In this document: positions 25,733 through 34,591 of the stretch, one piece after another | Layout: each line of letters starts with the position of its first letter | Numbering within the stretch: the first letter of the stretch is position 1 | Source: BS150m-G50 sp964501185 [NCBI: uncultured Bacteroidia bacterium] | GTDB lineage: Bacteria > CAIWAD01 > BS150m-G50 | Assembly (NCBI GenBank): GCA_964501185.1 | Contig: CAZCRT010000025.1 | Location: 1-47,323 of the forward strand | DNA length: 47,323 nt | Direction: 5' to 3' | The notes under the pieces: model-generated | What the model saw: only the letters and a program-made list of their open reading frames with translations | Databases searched by the model: none | What the model was told of the DNA's origin: nothing | Position numbers and translations under genes: made by a program

Positions 25733-26887
25733 ATGAGAATACGAATTATGATTCCACTGATTCTGTTAGGATTACTGCTGGGGTCCCAGGTACAGGCGGA
25801 TGAATTTATGGGCGGTACCGGGCTATTCCATACGCAGGCAGCTGAACTGCTGGATCCGGGAAAGCTGAAAATCAGTTCTCAGAGCCGTGCCTTTGCCAAG
25901 TATATTGACTTCCCTGACAGCGGGAATTTCCTCCTGTCTGACGGTACCAATGTCCTGAATGCTACCTTCGGCTTCTCACCACACTTCGAAATCGATGCCA
26001 GTCTGGTACTCTACCAGGATCTCAACATTACCGGCAGCGCTGTACAGACCAATAACATTCCGGATGATGCTTCCCTGAGGCTCCGCTGGGGTAACTATCA
26101 CACCAGCTTTATGGGGAAATCTTTCCTGTGGGGAGCATTTATTAAAGGGCGACTGAATTCCAGTAATCTGTCCAATGTTTACCTGGAACCCTACAGCCAC
26201 GACAGCAACTCCTTCGAACTGGGTTCAATCCTCTCATACTATGATAATCCGCTTTATCCCAGTGAGAGTTGGAACACACATTTGAATATTTCCTATGTAA
26301 ACCACAATGACAGCGGTGTGCATGATAAATTCCAACTGCTGAACGATGTTACACAGGAATGGCAATATGCGCTTGGATATCGCTATCCTACTTTGCGTTG
26401 GGATTTCATGGCTGAACTATACGGCTCAATGTTCTCTGATCGGCCAGCCAGGACCGCATATTCCCGGGCAAATTACACCTACATTCTGCTCGGTACTGAA
26501 TTCAGGCTATTCTATGGTGTCTCTTTCGCCCTCGCCGGTGATTTCAACGTTTTCACTTCCAACATGGAACAGTACAATACCCTGACCCCGGGGTATCCCG
26601 ATTTCTATCCACCCTGGCGTTTGACCGGTAAAATCAACATCTCTCCATCTACCGCGTTCTCAAAAACCAATACACTTGCTTCTGTCAGACCGGAATCGGA
26701 AATAGACCTCGAGGTTCGCAGTCGCACCGGGCTTTCACAGCGTGACCTGGTTGACTGGCTTGGAGCAGATGAGGGGGGAGCGGAATTCATCGACCTGGAA
26801 CTTGAGAAAATTCGTGCTGAACGAAAAGAAGCCGAGCTTGAATTGGAGCGTCTCAAAGAGAGGTTGAGGAACAGGGGCACTGAGTAG
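25733..26887 (+). CDS. Outer-membrane beta-barrel protein with C-terminal coiled coil
   Basis: 384-residue exported protein. Signal peptide MRIRIMIPLILLGLLLGSQVQA is cleaved before DEFMGGTG. Residues about 25-310 alternate in the way of beta-barrel strands (FGFSPHFEIDASLVLYQDL, LGSILSYYD, ALGYRYPT, LLGTEFRLFYGVSFALAGDFN), resembling porin-like barrels of FCB bacteria. The barrel does not close at the C terminus: about 45 charged residues form a predicted coiled coil (EIDLEVRSRTG onward, then EKIRAERKEAELELERLKERL). AGAGG lies about 9 nt before the ATG. It follows the SLBB gene by 17 nt. Specific family not recognised. Confidence 0.7.
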   Translation: MRIRIMIPLILLGLLLGSQVQADEFMGGTGLFHTQAAELLDPGKLKISSQSRAFAKYIDFPDSGNFLLSDGTNVLNATFGFSPHFEIDASLVLYQDLNITGSAVQTNNIPDDASLRLRWGNYHTSFMGKSFLWGAFIKGRLNSSNLSNVYLEPYSHDSNSFELGSILSYYDNPLYPSESWNTHLNISYVNHNDSGVHDKFQLLNDVTQEWQYALGYRYPTLRWDFMAELYGSMFSDRPARTAYSRANYTYILLGTEFRLFYGVSFALAGDFNVFTSNMEQYNTLTPGYPDFYPPWRLTGKINISPSTAFSKTNTLASVRPESEIDLEVRSRTGLSQRDLVDWLGADEGGAEFIDLELEKIRAERKEAELELERLKERLRNRGTE

Positions 26888-26953
26888 CTGTTTCCAGGAC
26901 TCCACACAGGTCCCTGAAGACGACTACCCCTGCGGCCAGCTGACGAGGTGTAA

Positions 26954-27652
26954 ATGGCGCGCCCGCTTATCATGCTGCTGAAATTTCTGCTGGCAGCGTT
27001 TCTGCTTTTAATCGGCTACGGTACAGTGCACGCACTCATGGAATTGACTCCACAGGTGTGGCAGTCCCTGCTTCCACGTCACTCCTTCCTGCTCGGTGCC
27101 GCGTTTTTCTTACCCCTGTATCTGATTTTTCACCGCCGCTTTGCCGTCTGGGGCACTATGGAACATGAGCTGACGCACGCTCTGACCGCCCTGCTCTTTC
27201 TGAGGCGGGTGCGTAGTATCTCTGCCGGTGAGAAGCATGGCGAAACAGAGTTTTCAGGTCGTGGCAGCGCTGTAATCACTTTAACACCTTATTTCCTGCC
27301 AACGCTGGCGCTGCTGCCCCTGGGGCTGCGCCCGCTACTTGCACCTGCCTACCGGTCATGGGTAGACCTGCTGCTGGGCAGCCTGTTTCTCTACTATCTC
27401 ATCAGTAACCTGCGTGAATCACATCCTGCACAACCTGATCTGCGCCGTCACGGATTGTTTTTCTCCTACAGTGTAATCCTGCCGCTCAACCTGTTGCTGC
27501 TTTCACTGCTGCTGCTGCTGGGCACCGGTAACGAACAAATGATATCTCAGTTCCTGAACGGTGTTCTGGAACCGCTACCACAGTTGCTTGATTTCGTACG
27601 GGCACAGGTGCCGATGCTCACCGCTCCAGTTACCGGAGTTGAAAGTGCCTGA
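26954..27652 (+). CDS. Membrane protein with HExxH motif, putative M50-like metalloprotease
   Basis: 232-residue inner-membrane protein with about five hydrophobic segments. TM1 is at 5-28 and TM2 at 46-60, directly followed by EHELTHALTALLF, where HELTH (71-75) is a zinc-protease signature in a hydrophobic context, as in M50 site-2-protease relatives. The second M50 motif (NxxPxPxLDG) is not seen; ITLTPYFLPTLALL near 110 may replace it. Function could be regulated intramembrane proteolysis or simply a membrane protein with a chance motif. GAGG precedes the ATG. It overlaps the downstream NTPase gene by 8 bases. Confidence 0.65.
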   Translation: MARPLIMLLKFLLAAFLLLIGYGTVHALMELTPQVWQSLLPRHSFLLGAAFFLPLYLIFHRRFAVWGTMEHELTHALTALLFLRRVRSISAGEKHGETEFSGRGSAVITLTPYFLPTLALLPLGLRPLLAPAYRSWVDLLLGSLFLYYLISNLRESHPAQPDLRRHGLFFSYSVILPLNLLLLSLLLLLGTGNEQMISQFLNGVLEPLPQLLDFVRAQVPMLTAPVTGVESA

Positions 27653-28157
27653 GGAACAGCGGGACAATCTGTTCATTCTGAGCGGACCGGTTGACAACGG
27701 TAAGACATCGGCCTTAATACAGTTTGTATCACAGGCCAGAAGCTCAACGAATGCTGTCGCAGGAGTTCTGTCGCCCAAATTGTATCACAATGGCGAGTTC
27801 CTCGGCTATGACATTGAACTGATCCGGCAGGAGCTGCGCTTCCCTCTGGCTCGCCTGCAACCTGAACCCGGGACCTTCCCTCTGGGTCGCTTCCATTTCT
27901 TCCATTCGGTATTTTCCAGACTGCTGACAGAGTTTACTCCTCCCCGGCCTTCACTTTTTATCCTGGACGAAATAGGCCCCATCGAATTGAGCGGTAGAGG
28001 TTTTGCACCCACCCTGCCCGCAGTGCTTAAGCTGCCAGCCACAGTGGTACTGACGATCAGGGAGCAATGTCTCACAGAAGCGGTCGAGTGTTTCAGTTTG
28101 CAGGGCGCTCAGCTGATCAGGCATTATGAGACGCTTGATTCACTGCTGACAGCCTGA
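27645..28157 (+). CDS. THEP1-like nucleoside-triphosphatase
   Basis: 170-residue P-loop NTPase. I start at the GTG at 27645 because CGGAG lies about 6 nt upstream and the Walker A strand then begins at residue 9; a longer reading frame upstream has no ribosome site and would run deep into the protease gene. Walker A is GPVDNGKT (14-21) and Walker B LFILDEIGPIEL (104-115); the DEIGxxEL form is the hallmark of THEP1/NTPase-1-like proteins. Members hydrolyse NTPs slowly and their cellular role is poorly known. The 8-base overlap with the membrane protease gene predicts translational coupling and a shared function. Confidence 0.8.
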   Translation: MPEEQRDNLFILSGPVDNGKTSALIQFVSQARSSTNAVAGVLSPKLYHNGEFLGYDIELIRQELRFPLARLQPEPGTFPLGRFHFFHSVFSRLLTEFTPPRPSLFILDEIGPIELSGRGFAPTLPAVLKLPATVVLTIREQCLTEAVECFSLQGAQLIRHYETLDSLLTA

Positions 28158-28229
28158 CAATTACAGTCACATCCTTCTTTTCAGTTGTTGTGTACTGCTG
28201 AACCGCTCAGGTTGCTCGGGGTCCGCTGG

Positions 28230-28258
28230 TTGACATCCGGGCAGGGTTTTGGTACTTT
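28230..28258 (+). promoter_or_regulatory. Promoter candidate for LCAT-like hydrolase gene
   Basis: A perfect TTGACA (28230-28235), 17-nt spacer, then TACTTT (28253-28258, only 3 of 6). It lies in the 177-base gap before the hydrolase gene, 77 nt upstream of its ATG. The -35 is convincing, the -10 is poor. Confidence 0.35.
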
Positions 28259-28334
28259 ATAGAATGCCGGCAGGAGGCTGCCTGTGGGTAACCGGTAACG
28301 GCATAACATCACTGTCGAACAACATACGGCACAC

Positions 28335-29468
28335 ATGACTCCAACTTCAGTACTCGTGATACCCGGTGTAAAAGGATTCCAGCTTGTCGATCAGACAAGC
28401 GGCGCCGTACTGTGGAAGCTGGATCAGCAGGCTCACGACCGACTTGATGAACTGGTTCTGGAATGGGACAGCGATCTGGCCAACTGTCGATCTGCCGGGG
28501 TGAGTACGATTGTTCCCGGTGAACTGGAGCCGGGTATTTACGGTTTTCTGCGTGACCGGCTATACCAGGGGAATGAAAACAGTGCTCGGGAGATCGATTA
28601 CTTCCGCTATGACTGGCGCCTTCCCTCCCTTCATAACTGCCACCAGCTGGCTGCGGAATTGGCCGGACGCCCACCGAAGAGCACAATTCTGATAGCGCAT
28701 AGCCTGGGAGCGCTGCTTACCTGCACCCTGCTGGCAATGGAGAGTGCCCCTGTCCAGTCACTTGCGGGTATCGTCTTTGTTTCCCCCCCCTTCGCCGGTG
28801 TTCCTTCAGCGCTGGAAGCACTGCTCAATGGTGATGTCGATGTTCCGGATGAGTTCCGGGAGGATTATCGACAGGTTGCTATGAGCTTCCCTTCACTATT
28901 CGAGCTGCTGCCTGTCTATCCCGATGCATTACACTGTGATGGCCAGTCGCTCTCCCTGCTGGAACTGCCGGAGGAAGCGCAAACAGACACAACCCATGTT
29001 GTGCATGATAATCTGGATTATCTGCGGAAATTCCGTCAGGTAGTGACTGAATCAAACGGCCTGTTACGAAGTCAGCTGGCTTCGCTGCGTTCGAGATGCC
29101 TGGTTGTCAGCTCCAGTGGTGTGAATACTCCTGACCGGATTGAGGTAACCTGTTGCCATAATGGTTCCGGAAACTGTTTTCCTTTTCAGACTGTTACCAG
29201 CAGTGGCTACTCTCTGCAGCTGACAGATGAAGGTGATGGCCGTGTTCCTTTATGTTCTTTCAGCTGGCTGTCCGAACTTTTCCCCACCGTGATTATCGGT
29301 TCGGAACAGGCGCCACTGAGTCACAGCCAGATTATGAGAGACCACCGCTTTCTGAATACGATCCGCCGGTTTGTTGACTCTCTGCCACAGGCCCCCATCA
29401 CCACTGACTGGTGGGACAATCCTGGCGAAAATGTGCGACACTTTCCACCCGGCACCATGAATAGATAA
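28335..29468 (+). CDS. Alpha/beta hydrolase, LCAT-like lipase/acyltransferase
   Basis: 377-residue enzyme of the lecithin:cholesterol acyltransferase-like branch. Marks: the family YDWR at 92-95; nucleophile elbow IAHSLG with S123; Asp301 in DEGDGRVPL; and His330 (LSHSQIM) or His337 as the catalytic base. The oxyanion region VIPGVKGF opens the protein at residue 8. No signal peptide is seen, so it may act in the cytoplasm or at the inner membrane face. Substrate probably a lipid ester. No ribosome site is obvious before the ATG. It is separated from the NTPase gene by 177 bases with its own promoter candidate. Confidence 0.75.
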   Translation: MTPTSVLVIPGVKGFQLVDQTSGAVLWKLDQQAHDRLDELVLEWDSDLANCRSAGVSTIVPGELEPGIYGFLRDRLYQGNENSAREIDYFRYDWRLPSLHNCHQLAAELAGRPPKSTILIAHSLGALLTCTLLAMESAPVQSLAGIVFVSPPFAGVPSALEALLNGDVDVPDEFREDYRQVAMSFPSLFELLPVYPDALHCDGQSLSLLELPEEAQTDTTHVVHDNLDYLRKFRQVVTESNGLLRSQLASLRSRCLVVSSSGVNTPDRIEVTCCHNGSGNCFPFQTVTSSGYSLQLTDEGDGRVPLCSFSWLSELFPTVIIGSEQAPLSHSQIMRDHRFLNTIRRFVDSLPQAPITTDWWDNPGENVRHFPPGTMNR

Positions 29469-29505
29469 TAAAATCTCATTTCAAACATAACAGACGAGGA
29501 GCAGC

Positions 29506-30918
29506 GTGAACAAATCAGATAAGACTAAAGAAAAATCCCCCCTGCGAGAAGAACTGACCCACAAATCGGTCAATCTGTGGAGCAAAGCCACCGCTACCGA
29601 GCGCAAAAAGATTATGTCTTTCAGTGAGGATTATAAAACCTTTCTCGATGCAGCCAAGACGGAGCGGGAAGCGGTAAAGGAGATCGTAGCCAGGGCAAAG
29701 GAAGCCGGTTTCAGCAACCTGACAAACGGCGATACCAGTGGCCGTTACTACCACAATTACAAAGGCAAGGTCGCCGGCCTCTTTGTCAGGGGGAGCGCAC
29801 CCATTTCCGAAGGACTCAATATAGTTGTGGCACATATCGACGCACCACGTATTGATCTCAAGCAGAATCCACTTTACGAAGATACCGGCCTGGCACTGTT
29901 GAAGACCCACTACTATGGCGGGATTAAGAAGTATCAGTGGGTATCCCGTCCGCTGGCAATGCATGGTGTTGTCGTACTACCGGATGGTAAGAGCATCGAT
30001 ATCTGTATCGGTGAAGACCCGCAGGATCCTGTGTTTACTATTGCCGACCTGCTGCCACATCTCTGGGGCAAAGCACAGGCAACCAAGAAAGCGCCCGAGA
30101 TTATTACCGGTGAGCAGTTGAACCTGATAATCGGTTCCCTCCCCTGGGATGCTGATGAGGATGACACCGACGCTATCAAAATGAATGTACTGCAGCTGCT
30201 GCACGATCAGTTCGGTATCAGGGAAAGAGATTTCATCTCAGCGGAGATAGAAATCGTTCCCGCTGACAAGGCACGCGATGTTGGATTGGATCGCGGTCTG
30301 GTTGGAGGATACGGCCATGACGACCGGGTTTGCAGCTGGGCAGCTCTGCAGGCAGCTCTGCAGGTTGAGAATCCGGTAAAGACCACCTGCGTATTGCTGA
30401 TGGACAAGGAGGAGATCGGCAGTGAAACTGACACCGGTTCCGCGTCCCGCTATGTGGAAACAGCTCTGCGCCTTTATCTGGCCCGCGAAGGGTTGAGTGA
30501 CAACTCACTTGACGTTCTGGCGGTTTCCAACTGCCTGTCTGCTGATGTCAATGCTGCAGTCAATCCGGACTGGAAATCTGTCCATGACGAAAGAAACGCC
30601 TGCAAGCTCGGTTTCGGGCCGGTACTGACCAAGTTCACCGGCGTTCGTGGCAAGGGCGGTTCCAACGATGCCCACGCTGAATTCCTGGGCTGGTTGCGTG
30701 GTGTCTACCAGCAGGCCGATATCCTCTATCAGACAGCCGAGCTGGGCAAAGTGGACGAGGGTGGCGGAGGTACTGTAGCACTCTTTTTCGCCCGCTACGG
30801 TATGAATGTGGTAGACATGGGGGTGGGTCTGGTTGGTATGCACTCACCCTTTGAAATCGCTGCCAAGAGCGATATCTGGATGGCCTGGCGTGCTTACAGG
30901 GCTTTTCTGGAGGCCTAA
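29506..30918 (+). CDS. M18 family aminopeptidase
   Basis: 470-residue di-zinc aminopeptidase (aspartyl aminopeptidase/APE1-like), cytosolic, releasing N-terminal residues from peptides. Metal and catalytic residues visible: H110 in VVAHIDAPR, D272/D273 in GYGHDDRV, E302/E303 in MDKEEIGS, D347 in LSADVNA, and H446 in GMHSPFE. All M18 blocks are present and the length is standard. Start is a GTG at 29506 with GAGGAG about 7 nt upstream. It lies 37 nt after the hydrolase gene, but no functional link is evident. Confidence 0.92.
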   Translation: MNKSDKTKEKSPLREELTHKSVNLWSKATATERKKIMSFSEDYKTFLDAAKTEREAVKEIVARAKEAGFSNLTNGDTSGRYYHNYKGKVAGLFVRGSAPISEGLNIVVAHIDAPRIDLKQNPLYEDTGLALLKTHYYGGIKKYQWVSRPLAMHGVVVLPDGKSIDICIGEDPQDPVFTIADLLPHLWGKAQATKKAPEIITGEQLNLIIGSLPWDADEDDTDAIKMNVLQLLHDQFGIRERDFISAEIEIVPADKARDVGLDRGLVGGYGHDDRVCSWAALQAALQVENPVKTTCVLLMDKEEIGSETDTGSASRYVETALRLYLAREGLSDNSLDVLAVSNCLSADVNAAVNPDWKSVHDERNACKLGFGPVLTKFTGVRGKGGSNDAHAEFLGWLRGVYQQADILYQTAELGKVDEGGGGTVALFFARYGMNVVDMGVGLVGMHSPFEIAAKSDIWMAWRAYRAFLEA

Positions 30919-30954
30919 CGGAGCCGGTCAGCACTGCTGATTTCAGGGGGCATC

Positions 30955-31626
30955 ATGTTAAGTAACCGATATCAGAGATGGAGCCGGGCAGGGGCAACCC
31001 TGTTCTGGCTCTGTGCCATCACCATAATGATAAGCCTGGGTGGTTGTGCGGGTTGGCAGGAAAAGGATGTGACACGCCACGGTATCCACTTCGACAAACT
31101 CAAAACCGAAGAATTGCGGATGCAACCGGGAACTACGATCATAACCGGTCAGCTCGCTGAGAATTCCGAGATAGAGGGATTTCCCTGTGCACGCGGTTTC
31201 ATCGTCTTTCATGACAACTGGGCTCTGAGAGAGTTCAAGCTATCCCGGTCTCATCCCTGGCAGGATTTTGTCTTGCCTGCGGCAACCTGGGTTTTTCCCG
31301 ACCGGAACGGCAATATCCTGACCTGTGTTTTCCCGAATGATGTTGAAATACAGGGTCATCTCTGCCGTGGTGGCAGGGGTGGAGTCACAGGTATACAGAC
31401 CTCATTCCACAAAAATGGCATCCTGAGCAGTTACTTCTCCCGGGAAGATGTGGTGGTCAATGGGATTCCCTGCCTGGGGAGTGTGTTTCATCCCATCAGG
31501 CTGCATAAGAATGGGCAGTTGCAAAGCTGCACCCTGTCCAGGGCGGTTGTCATTGAAGATCAGGAACTCCTGAAAAATACCACCGTCAGTTTTGATATCA
31601 CCGGAGGCTTTGTGGGAGCGAAGTAG
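30955..31626 (+). CDS. Putative lipoprotein with MORN/YwqK-like repeats
   Basis: 223-residue predicted lipoprotein. The hydrophobic segment and lipobox SLGGC put the lipid Cys at 31 after an unusually long basic N-terminus. The mature part has about four degenerate repeats: a charged strand ending in LSR or similar, then V-x-G-x-x-C, then FH or LH with NG and L (around residues 73-98, 118-140, 151-175 and 183-205). This resembles MORN/YwqK-type repeats. Function unknown. AGGGGG lies close before the ATG. It heads a plus-strand run with a second lipoprotein and a radical SAM enzyme. Confidence 0.7.
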   Translation: MLSNRYQRWSRAGATLFWLCAITIMISLGGCAGWQEKDVTRHGIHFDKLKTEELRMQPGTTIITGQLAENSEIEGFPCARGFIVFHDNWALREFKLSRSHPWQDFVLPAATWVFPDRNGNILTCVFPNDVEIQGHLCRGGRGGVTGIQTSFHKNGILSSYFSREDVVVNGIPCLGSVFHPIRLHKNGQLQSCTLSRAVVIEDQELLKNTTVSFDITGGFVGAK

Positions 31627-31713
31627 GGATGACACCCTTACCGGTTCATGATCTGACTGTGGTTCATAATTATCAGAAACACTGTATGATGGGAGTTATC
31701 GGACGGAGTCTAT

Positions 31714-33258
31714 ATGAAAACGAGTTTGTCAGCCAGTAGAGCCCTTGCCATCTTTCTGATCGGATCTGTTCTGCTCCTTTCATCAGGCTGCAGTACCACA
31801 CAGGACCTCATCGTTGAAGAACTGCCGTCAGCTATCAGTAAAAAATCACTGATCGTTCACCATGGTGCTGACAGGTGGTATATTCCGGTCTGTGAGATTA
31901 ATGACCAGATACTGACAGGCAAAGTGGAAGTGTATGATCAACGTTTTGAGCAGAGCAGCGTACACATCTACATCAGTCCGCTTCCAACCATGGAATTTGT
32001 CCTGGGGCAGGAGGCAACTGTTCCCCTGAACAGCATCGCCAAGATAGAGACACATGATTTTGATGCGGGAAAGACTATCCTGTTTCTGATCGGTGCTCCA
32101 ATACTTATCTATCTGGTCGCTCTGGGTCTGGTACTTCTACTGAAGCAGTCCTGTCCCTTTATCTACACTTACAATGGAGAGTCCTATACCTTTGCAGGTG
32201 AAATTTACAGTGGCGCCATTCATCCACCTCTTGAACGTCACGACTACCTGCGGCTTCCGGAACTGCAACCGGATGACGGTGAGTACCGCATCCAGATTGC
32301 CAACAGGGTGAAGGAAATCCAGCACACCAATCTAATGGAATTGCAGGTCTACGATCACCCTGCTGAAACAGAGGTGCTGCTGGACAGGAGAGGTGTCCCA
32401 CACAGTCTTGCAGCAATGCAATCACCTGTTTCGGCGATAGCCCCGGGTGGATGTTCAGTACTGAAAGAGGTTACCGCCTGTGACAGCCTGGTTTACATCA
32501 GCGATCTCTATACCGAGGATGCTCCAATGCTGGATGAAGTACTGTTAACCTTTGACCGTCCCCCTGAAGTGGCAACCGCAAAACTGGTCGTAAGAGCTAA
32601 AAACAGCTTCTGGCTCGATTACATGTACGGGGAGTTCGCTGCCCTTTTCGGTGACAGGTTCTCAGAGTGGCAGGAGAAACAGAAAACCCGGCCGGAGGAA
32701 CAACTCAGACAGTGGTCGCTGGATCAGGGAATCCCCCTGTCACTGTATATGGACAATGGGGGTGAATGGGAGTTTGTTGACTTCTATCATGTTGCCGGGC
32801 CAATGGCCTATCGTGACGATCTGCTCGCGTTTGAGCTGCCTGTTGACGGGTCTGGTCAACTGCGTTTAAAACTGGTGGCAGGCCGGTTCTTCTGGGAGAT
32901 AGACCGGATTGCAATCGACTATTCTGATGATCTTGAACTGCAGCCAACATTACCGCCCCTGCTGAGCGCTATCGATCACAATGGTTGCGATGTCCACCGG
33001 CTGATATCGCAGGACGATGATCTGTATCTCGATCAACCGGAGATCGGGGATGAAACCACCATTATCTGGAAGGTTCCGGCAACTGTGGCGGGTATGAGTA
33101 GAACAGCTGTTCTGCACAGCAGGGGCCACTATGAGATTATCCGCAATCCGAGTGGCAGAATTGACAGGGAGCAGTTGTTGACTTTCCGTGAACCGGAGGC
33201 TTTTATCCGCTTCTCAAACAATCGTTTGCTGGAATTGTATCACCTGACAGGGAACTAG
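31714..33258 (+). CDS. Large lipoprotein with conserved CPFIY domain, unknown function
   Basis: 514-residue predicted lipoprotein (lipobox SSGC, Cys26). A hydrophobic segment at about 126-145 (a second membrane helix) precedes a characteristic block: CPFIYTYNGESYTF, then GEIYSG, RHDYLRLPEL, YRIQIANRVKEIQHTN and LQVYDHP. I recall this block from uncharacterised proteins of FCB bacteria and Acidobacteria; no biochemical role is known to me. The C-terminal half is beta-rich (WEFVDFYHVAGP, RLKLVAGRFFWEIDRIAIDY). GGAG lies 5 nt before the ATG. The radical SAM gene begins 5 nt after its stop, so the two are almost certainly co-transcribed and probably functionally linked. Confidence 0.75.
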   Translation: MKTSLSASRALAIFLIGSVLLLSSGCSTTQDLIVEELPSAISKKSLIVHHGADRWYIPVCEINDQILTGKVEVYDQRFEQSSVHIYISPLPTMEFVLGQEATVPLNSIAKIETHDFDAGKTILFLIGAPILIYLVALGLVLLLKQSCPFIYTYNGESYTFAGEIYSGAIHPPLERHDYLRLPELQPDDGEYRIQIANRVKEIQHTNLMELQVYDHPAETEVLLDRRGVPHSLAAMQSPVSAIAPGGCSVLKEVTACDSLVYISDLYTEDAPMLDEVLLTFDRPPEVATAKLVVRAKNSFWLDYMYGEFAALFGDRFSEWQEKQKTRPEEQLRQWSLDQGIPLSLYMDNGGEWEFVDFYHVAGPMAYRDDLLAFELPVDGSGQLRLKLVAGRFFWEIDRIAIDYSDDLELQPTLPPLLSAIDHNGCDVHRLISQDDDLYLDQPEIGDETTIIWKVPATVAGMSRTAVLHSRGHYEIIRNPSGRIDREQLLTFREPEAFIRFSNNRLLELYHLTGN

Positions 33259-33263
33259 TACTC

Positions 33264-34457
33264 ATGCCTGATGCAGTCGAACCTGTACGAATATCACACA
33301 GGCAATCGATCGTCTCCCGGTTCAGCCTGCTGCTGGTCATACTACGGCTCCGCACTTCGATAATGCTGACTGCCTGGCGCTGTTACCGCAATCCGGTTCA
33401 GGTTATGCGAGCCCTGCTCAAGCTGATAGCAATGAGAAAACAGGTGCAGGGTGGACACGCGCTGCGACGATGTATAAAAGTAAACGGCAGGTATTTTCTC
33501 GGATTGAATATGCCGGGATGGCCCTCCCCTGCTTTCACCAGCTTTATTGAAAGGGAACTGAATAAGATTTATCCCTTTCGGCCACAGACTGAGAACCTCC
33601 AGACACTCATTTTTGCCGTGACCAGCCGCTGTCCGCTGGCCTGCGAACACTGTTTTGAGTCCAATCGATTACAGGACCGTGAAACGTTGACGCTGAAAGA
33701 TCTTCTGGCAATCAATCATCTGTTTCAAAAACAGGGTATCAGCCAGATACAGATCAGCGGAGGAGAACCGCTGGTGCGCCTGGATGACGTGCTGATTCTG
33801 CTGGAAGAGGCCGCCGGTGAGACAGATTACTGGCTGCTTACTTCCGGTTACCGGTTGACACCAACGACAGCGGCCAGGTTGCATGCTGCCGGCCTCGCAG
33901 GGGTCAATATCAGTCTCGATCACTGGGACCGGGAGGCGCACAATGTCTTTCGTGGCCATCCTCAAGCTTTCGATTGGGCTGTGCAGGCTGCTGCCGGTAC
34001 CGTGGAAGCAGGTATGGCACTCTGCCTGTCGATCTGTGCTACCAGGGATTTTGTCACACAGGAGAATCTCTGGAAGTATCTGCACTTCGCTGCAGATCTG
34101 GGAGCTGGCTTCATACAGATCCTTGAACCCAGACAGGCAGGGGCTTTTCTGGGTGAGGAGATTGAACTACCTGACTTACAGCAGCAACTGCTTACGGATT
34201 TCTTTCTGGAAGTAAACTCAGGGCACCACTACAGAAATATGCCTCTGGTGATGTACCCCGGTTATCATCAACGGCTGTTAGGCTGTTTTGGGGCAGGTGA
34301 GCGCTATCTGTATGTCGACAGTGAGGGTGATCTTCACGCATGTCCTTTCTGTCAGGACAAGCAGGGTAATTGCCTGACGGAACCACTGTCAGAAGTTATC
34401 GGGCGTATCAGGGAAAATGGATGCCATCAGTTCGAAATTGCACCGGCAGAATTCTAA
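33264..34457 (+). CDS. Radical SAM/SPASM-like protein
   Basis: 397-residue [4Fe-4S] radical enzyme. The SAM cluster motif is C123-x3-C127-x2-C130 in SRCPLACEHC; the SAM contact GGEP is at 166-169, then ISLDHWDRE at 216-224. A C-terminal Cys cluster (C341, C360, C363, C370 in LLGCFG and HACPFCQDKQGNC) resembles a SPASM or twitch domain carrying an auxiliary Fe-S cluster, as in peptide-modifying enzymes. The N-terminal 110 residues are an extra region (YFLGLNMPGWPSPAF). No short precursor peptide gene is visible nearby, so the target may be one of the upstream lipoproteins or a non-peptide. Follows the lipoprotein gene by 5 nt. Confidence 0.88.
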   Translation: MPDAVEPVRISHRQSIVSRFSLLLVILRLRTSIMLTAWRCYRNPVQVMRALLKLIAMRKQVQGGHALRRCIKVNGRYFLGLNMPGWPSPAFTSFIERELNKIYPFRPQTENLQTLIFAVTSRCPLACEHCFESNRLQDRETLTLKDLLAINHLFQKQGISQIQISGGEPLVRLDDVLILLEEAAGETDYWLLTSGYRLTPTTAARLHAAGLAGVNISLDHWDREAHNVFRGHPQAFDWAVQAAAGTVEAGMALCLSICATRDFVTQENLWKYLHFAADLGAGFIQILEPRQAGAFLGEEIELPDLQQQLLTDFFLEVNSGHHYRNMPLVMYPGYHQRLLGCFGAGERYLYVDSEGDLHACPFCQDKQGNCLTEPLSEVIGRIRENGCHQFEIAPAEF

Positions 34458-34591
34458 TATCTTCCCCTTGAAACTGTTGTCCGGGAAAAGTTGTTTCCAC
34501 CTATCATTTTTGCCCCTTTTACCAGCTTAAATTGATAAATTATAGTAGTATAATTTTCGCTCCCAGAGCAGCCAGTGAGGTACAACTTCCA

